DNA of 64,000 nucleotides. Source: Epiperipatus broadwayi (Eukaryota > Onychophora > Udeonychophora > Euonychophora > Peripatidae). Position numbers and translations under genes: made by a program. Positions 51,060 to 64,000 of this stretch are shown here, one piece after another (positions within the stretch are counted from its first letter, which is position 1; each line of letters begins with the position of its first letter). The notes below the pieces were generated by a model that did no database searches, was not told the origin of the DNA, and was given only the letters and a program-made list of their open reading frames with translations. The stretch lies in NCBI GenBank assembly GCA_028023455.1, contig JAQFVV010006312.1:2583898-2647897 (forward strand), in the 5' to 3' direction.

Positions 51060-54000
51060 AAGTTGAGTGTCTTTTTACCGATAACATTGTAGGTATAATT
51101 TTTTTTTGCTAAAAGAAAACATTTATATCATAAATATTATGGGTTATGCTGTTGTCTATATATTTAAGCCTCTAACAAATATATATATACATCATTTAAG
51201 CACCTTTTTCTTCAACGACGCAGATATCGAATTATATTTTACATTTTTTAAACACCTACTATTCTACTCATTTTGGTTTCTGACAATGCAAATCATATTA
51301 ATTCTTTTTATCACACTTGGTGCACTTAGTGAAATTATTCTTTTATTCACATTTTTCAACTAATAAAATTATTTTTTACTATGCAATAATCACTTGTACT
51401 TTTTAATTTCTATTCTCTCCCTCTCTGTCTCACGCACACACACACGTATAACAAAATTGTGCACACGTATGCATTACATTATAAAATTCCTATAATTAAA
51501 GATTAATTTTATTTAACCAATACTTACATACATGTGTGCGCATAGTTTTGATATATATATAAAACGAAGTTTCATCGAATAGTATATATATAAAGTTTTT
51601 AACAGTCCTCTTAAAGGCAAAAAATAATTATCAGATATTGAGAATTTGAGCAATTATTAATTTTGATTTACCTAATAGTTAATGGTTTCCTTGAGTTGGG
51701 TTTAGAAAACTCTCTCAAAGAAAAATCCAATTCCTAGTTAAAATATATATTTTTAATATTTACATTGCATGCATTAGACAAAAAATGTATATCTAATTAT
51801 TTTTAGACAATAAATCAAGAATAAATCCTAGTGATAAATATTCCTTTTTCTTTACTGTTTTATCCTATGAAGGAGTTTTATTCAGCAGTGGCTTATGTAA
51901 ATGTTATTTCAACTACATTGTTATCTCTGTTTCAAATGTAATTATTGTAATTAAGTAATTATTACTGGATAGTCATTAATTTGTAATCTTTAATTTCTCG
52001 TTTAGAGTAAATAATTAAGTAAATACTCGATAAATAGGTAAATACATAACACAGTTTTTTTTTTCTTTTTAAGAAAAATTTTATTCTATAGCTATATAAC
52101 ACATAGTTTAAATCATTTTTGACAACAATTATTCTTTTTTCTTTTAATACCTCTTTTAAATAACAATAAATACTACTGATTTAATCCGTGACATATAAAA
52201 TGTGATTATGTCAAGGTTGCGATATAATTAAAATGTACTTATTAAAATTGTTGACTCATTAATCTTAAGTTTATCTTACATTTGTCAGCTATAAGAAAAA
52301 AAACAAAATGAAAACAATAAGATTTGCTCTTTATTATTTTCGTGTGCGTGCACGGTTAATTTAAATAATATTATAGACAATATAAATATAGGTATTAAGG
52401 TTTCCCTCTTACTTATTGATAGTTTTTAACCACCCGAAATAATAATTATAATAATTAAAGAAAATATTTAGTATTAAATTAAATTAATGAATTTTAAATA
52501 TTGTAAAAGTATTTTGTTTTCAAAAGAAATTATACTTTTTTATTTTTGTAGAAATATAACAATTTTTCGAAAAGACTTTGTCTATTGTTGAATAATATTT
52601 TATTTTTATACTATGTATTGATCTGTTCAGATGAACCACATACATATCTTTCCAGTTTCTATTCAAATTATTTGCAAATTCTAATACAGATAATGTACTT
52701 AGCTTAATTGATTTCTATTTTGATATATCTAGGGTACAACTATCATCTTAATACAAGACTTAGATTAAAAAAATTAATATCCAAAATGCATTCTACAATC
52801 ACCATATCGTGGTAATAACAGAAGGTAAAATTTTAATGTTATAAAATTTGTTTCTCAATTGACATTTCTCTTACGGTATACTTTGATGGAAGTATTCCCA
52901 TTATATAAAGTGATAAATGCTCACATGAAAAACTGTCGACAATGCAATATACAATTAAACTCTTTCCCCTCCAAAATCATGTAAAGTGTTTTATTATTCT
53001 TGCTTTTAGTGTCACCTTTTTCTCCCTGAACAAAGGGCAGATATAATCGTCGCAATTTAATGTTAAATATTGATAGTATGTTTATTCTAAATAAATTCGT
53101 CGCGAGAGCTAATTTTAAAATATTTTCTCGTAAGAAAAACAGAGCTATTAAAATATTGATTAAAATTAGAACATCAATTTAATGACTTATTTACATACAC
53201 ACATACAAGGGCACATATTTATAAAGTCAGATATTTTGCTTTCAGCATATTTTAAAAATATATTTATAAGAAAATATACACACACAAAGTTATGGTTTTC
53301 TCTATTTGATGTAAGTAAGCATTGAGGGAATTCAACGGGTAAAGTATAAATTATTGTTTTTAAATGTTTAAATTGTTCTTTTTTAATGAAACAAGCACTA
53401 AATGGTAGATGTAACATACAAATTAAATAAAAGTTTAAGATAAACCCTCACAACAAACAAAATATCGAAGAAATATATTTAACTAAGCATATTTTTAATT
53501 TATAAATGCATCACATCTCCCAAACTCATTACATCGCAATTATTTACCAATATAAAAAGTTCAGAACATGTTTTCTTACAATATGTTTTAATCACATGAT
53601 CTAGATGCTTGATACTCATAGAACTTCACATAGAAGATTAATTAAATTTATTTTAATTTACAATTGCTAATTACTGCCCATCCACACACACAACATAATA
53701 TAATAAATACAGCGTTATTTAAAAATATAAATAATTTTAGGTTTGACAACTGACCCAAACATTGGCGTAAACATTTCCTCATCATTCTATTTTACTACAT
53801 TACTTAAAAACAAAATAATCATTTTTATAAGCAATCTAGTAAAGAGAAATATATATAAATGGTTAGTAATAATCAATATTATTTATTTAAAAAGAATATT
53901 GTCAAATATGAAGTTGGAAGAAATTTTGCATCATTATCATCATTATTATCATTACTTTCAATTACAATCGATTGTGAAATAAAGGTATCTTTAAGTTCAT

Positions 54001-54320
54001 TCCAGTTTTTATAATTACTAGTCTTTTTTTTTTTATCTCATATAAGCAAACTTTTTATTCATTTAGCCATCTCACATTAATGTTTCTTTATGAATTTATT
54101 TTAACCAATCATTGGAATTCACATTAGACTTCAATTAATATATGTATTATTGCCATTTATAGAAATATATGAAACTCATCTCCATTTCAATTTCTTAATT
54201 CTTTCATTTTTCTTTTCCAAGTATTTTGCTTTGATTTCTTCTCATTACTCCCAAGATATCTGTCCATATATGCTCTTTTGAGTATCTATTATAACCCTTC
54301 CTTTTTAAACATGCATGCAT
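51060..54320. other. CpG-richer, transposon-poor unique sequence
   Basis: CpG is much more frequent here than in most of the window (CAACGACGCAGATATCG, TTTTCGTGTGCGTGCACGG, TCGTCGCGAGAGC, ATAATCGTCGC), although A+T stays high. I recognise no transposon, domain or RNA gene. A hydrophobic frame at 51106-51363 (+) could be a short membrane peptide but is more likely chance. A (CA)n-like run lies at 51430-51446. This may be host unique sequence such as intron or regulatory DNA. Confidence 0.4.
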
Positions 54321-54960
54321 ATTTTTTAATATTAAAATATTTCTCCTAAAAACACTCCAATTATTTAGATCATATAATTGTAATACATTTAAAGATCAGC
54401 CTTTCAAGCTATTGTGCATGCCCTTTTTACGAGTGTAATAATAAATGAATACTTTTATTTCCAACACGAGATATAGTATTTATGAAAGAATAAAATGAAT
54501 CCACTTATTCTTTCCAACCCAAATGCTTATATATGGAAAAATCTTAAGTACTGGAAATGAAAGCGTGAGGATAAACCACTCACTTTAAATTACTGTTTAC
54601 GATATCTGAATGAATGACGTCGATGAAATTATCTGGAATTTACTAAACGTCACTCTCAAATGAAACTTAAACATATGTAAATAAGCATTTATTTTATATA
54701 ACACTACGTAGTTAATTTTTTACATTATGTTTTTAGTGCATTAAAATTCTAGTCAAGGTATTTGTATTTGTTAACTTTATTTAATTTATGATTAACAATC
54801 TTCTACATGCAGACATATTTTTTAATATTAAAATATTTCTAGTAAAAGCACTTCAGTTTCTTAAATTGTATGGTTAATTTTTTACATTATGTTTCTAATA
54901 TATTAATATCGTGATCAAGATATTCAGTAGCTTTATTTAATTCATGATTAACCATCTTTT
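54321..54960. repeat. Diverged local duplications
   Basis: GTTAATTTTTTACATTATGTTT occurs at 54711 and 54873 (compare TTTTTTACATTATGTTT), about 161 bp apart, each followed by a TTTATTTAATT-ATGATTAAC block. CATATTTTTTAATATTAAAA also occurs at about 54319 and 54814. The copies look old. Confidence 0.6.
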
Positions 54961-55990
54961 TTTGTTTCTGAGGTAAATCTAAAAGTTTTTCAAAACTCAT
55001 CTTTATTCATACTTTATTGTTTTTATTTGAAAATTTTTGCCACATATTCTGAAACTTTGATGCATTTTTTAAAGACAATCACATTATCTGCAAAATCTAG
55101 ATGAATTAAACAGCATACACATAGTTTATTTTCTTAACTTTCCATTTTATTCTGCAAAAATTTCTTATAAAATTGCTGATGTTTTTTTAGAGATATATAA
55201 TCAATTTATTATGCATTTTTATCAATATTAATTCTCGTCACAAAACAGAATAATTACTGCTGTTGCATTTTTAGTGATTACATTACCCTGTATGTTATAA
55301 TCTACAAATTCAAAGCAAAATGGTAACCCATATTCATTGATCCCTTCTATAATACCTCTATATATGATTATGATCCACTGTGCTAAACTCACCTTTAAAT
55401 AAAACTTGTTTTTTGATTGGCTTACATTCAATGTTTGATTGTAAATCAATTGTAATCATCTTGATAAAGATGTTATATAGAACTGATAGAAAATAGATAG
55501 ATCTATAACTGCTAATGTATTTTTATCAACTTTCTTAAATAATAATATAATTACTGCATTTTTCTAATCATCTAGTACATTTCTATCATTTAGATATTGA
55601 TATATAATGTTGCCAAGAATTTATCCATTTTATCATGAATCTTTTTGCTTTTTAAGAGATTTAATGCATGAATCATCTCTATTTAAAATGCTCCAGAATT
55701 CAGAAGTAGTTGCAATTGTTAAGGTTATTTTGTTTTATTTTTTATTCTCTATAAAACTTTTTTACATATTTCATGATGAAGTTTCTCTTTTTAGTAAATA
55801 CTTCTATTTTTTATTGCTGAATCAACTCTTTTTAAAAATAACTAGATGTTGTTTTATACTTTCAGACTTATTTTTTTCTATACCTTTTTTTAAAAAAAAT
55901 GCTTTTATTGATTTTTGAAAAGCTGTTTGTTTGTTAACTTTTGATCTTTTTCAAGTTAAAAAGAATTCAATCCAGATTTAATATATTTAA
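54960..55990 (-). pseudogene. RTE-type LINE reverse transcriptase remnant
   Basis: Minus-strand translation in shifting frames gives, in order, a lysine-rich linker (before 55700), LGNIIYQYLNDRNVLDD then KNAVIILLFKKVDKNTLAVI (about 55615-55510). Next come LIYNQTLNVSQSKNKFYLK (about 55455-55395), an EFSTVDHNH block, IIEGINEYGLPFCFEFVDY (55360-55300) and DFADNVIVFKK (near 55105). These line up with RTE reverse transcriptase: WKNA-I-PIFKKGDK, the QS-F-KGFSTVDHI block, the palm block NEY-PLC-AFVDYEKAFDS, and FADDIVLF. The first palm Asp survives in FVDY but AFDS is lost, and the FADD box reads FADN. It is clearly inactive. Confidence 0.8.
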
Positions 55991-56276
55991 AGTCAACAGA
56001 ATTGCTTGAAAATTGATATATAACTATGCTATATCACAATAATCCATTTGAAACCCTTATCTTTTCAGTATGTCAAGTAGTTTAATAGATATGGAACAAA
56101 GAGTGGAAAAATGTAAAAAATAATAATTTTACACTTTGCACTTAACAATTATGTCTTAGAATTTTTATATGGTTTAAATAATGGTCACAGGAGGGCAATT
56201 TAATTTTTTTCTTCCAATTTAATAACATTTTCAAAACTATTTTACTCTCTTAATGTATATATACACTTTTATTATG
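55991..56276. other. AT-rich spacer
   Basis: Nothing recognised. Confidence 0.5.
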
Positions 56277-56512
56277 TGTACATAATTATATATGCATAAT
56301 AAATAAATAACAAAGGTTACTATTTAAAATTGTTTTACAGTTTTTATTTTTACTTTAAAACAATTGTTTTAAAAAACAACTTAACTAGAAAACTCATATT
56401 ATTTAATATAATTGCGAAAAGTTAAAAAAGAAAACTTGGAAATTTTTTTTAAAACTGTTAAACAATTTTAAATATAAAACTTAGTGTTATTATACATATA
56501 TAATTATGTACA
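56277..56512. mobile_element. Inverted-repeat (MITE-like) element
   Basis: TGTACATAATTATATATGCA at the left and TACATATATAATTATGTACA at the right are mirrored, and the arms continue inward through ATTTAAAATTGTTTTACAG/CTGTTAAACAATTTTAAAT for about 70 bp. The centre is about 100 bp and non-coding. Confidence 0.65.
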
Positions 56513-56699
56513 CCTACTACATATATAATATATAAATATGTTTTGTATATAAGTTCTTATGTTTAGAAATTAATTATGTCAATTCTTATTTTTCATAACA
56601 AGTTTTAGTGATATATATATCAACTATAAGTGTCCATCCAATTTAAAGTACAATATAGTTTTACATTTTCATTTACTGTCTCAATACTAAAAACTTAAA

Positions 56700-56874
56700 A
56701 ATAATAGAGATACCATTTTTTTTATTAAATACTTTTATTGACTGTGCATTAATGCTTTTATTTCAAGTTAAATCTAAAAACTCCAATTGTGATTGAAGAA
56801 ACAATTATTTTATTTTCTTTTAGTGCACAGTCAATAAAATCATTTAATATTTAATTTTTTTTATCTCTATTATT
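56700..56874. mobile_element. Inverted-repeat (MITE-like) element
   Basis: Arms of about 52 bp: AATAATAGAGATA and CTTTTATTGACTGTGCA at the left, TGCACAGTCAATAAAA and TATCTCTATTATT at the right. The centre is about 70 bp. No coding capacity. It is distinct in sequence from the neighbour at 56277. Confidence 0.7.

Positions 56875-64000
<7,126 letters not shown>

Noticed and set aside
51106-51363. Small membrane protein
   Set aside because: Hydrophobic frames are common by chance in T-rich DNA. There is no conserved motif, promoter or splice signal.

Overview
The window is about three-quarters A+T, carries long dinucleotide and trinucleotide microsatellites, and has no operons, ribosome binding sites or long open frames. 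It is intergenic or intronic DNA from a large, repeat-rich animal genome. Its mobile elements are decayed RTE-type LINEs (one with the endonuclease often annotated as 'craniofacial development protein 2-like'), a ZBED/GTF2IRD2-like hAT transposase, repeats with hammerhead-ribozyme-like cores and long (TA)n tracts. Together these would fit a mollusc such as a cephalopod, but that assignment is an inference. I see no intact host gene, tRNA, rRNA or CRISPR array. Almost every reading frame of 60-110 codons is what AT-rich DNA gives by chance.

Layout. 1-4250 is unremarkable AT-rich DNA. 4290-6020 is richer in G+C and CpG and holds the only candidate promoter/first exon. 6610-8045 holds two families of tandem and inverted repeats with hammerhead-like cores. 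10769-11104 and 12388-13208 are foldback elements, the second a dimer flanked by a 13-bp direct repeat. 13677-14846 holds a retroelement 3' tail, a dispersed 90-bp repeat and (TA)n. 18050-20490 holds a SINE-like fragment, a (TAA)n array and (TA)n. 21180-24030 holds two LINE remnants on opposite strands. 24590-24900 is CpG-richer. 27690-28330 holds more hammerhead-like repeats. 33348-33823 is a second foldback element with a 15-bp flanking repeat, followed by a 215-bp tandem duplication. 38100-42420 holds small coding remnants and inverted-repeat elements. 44190-45010 holds another hammerhead-like tandem repeat and a hAT end. 46880-50520 holds a hAT transposase remnant abutted by a LINE. 51060-54760 is CpG-richer and poor in recognisable transposons. 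54960-55990 is a third RTE remnant, followed by two inverted-repeat elements. 59324-59455 is the longest (TA)n.

The most interesting signal is the set of repeats whose conserved cores resemble decayed hammerhead ribozymes (a CTGATGA-like box, a short stem, then a GAAAC-like box). They occur as tandem units of about 413 and 377 bp, with inverted partial copies. That is the arrangement expected of Penelope-like elements or animal retrozymes. None of the copies looks fully intact. Two related foldback elements flanked by exact 13- and 15-bp direct repeats are the second point of interest.
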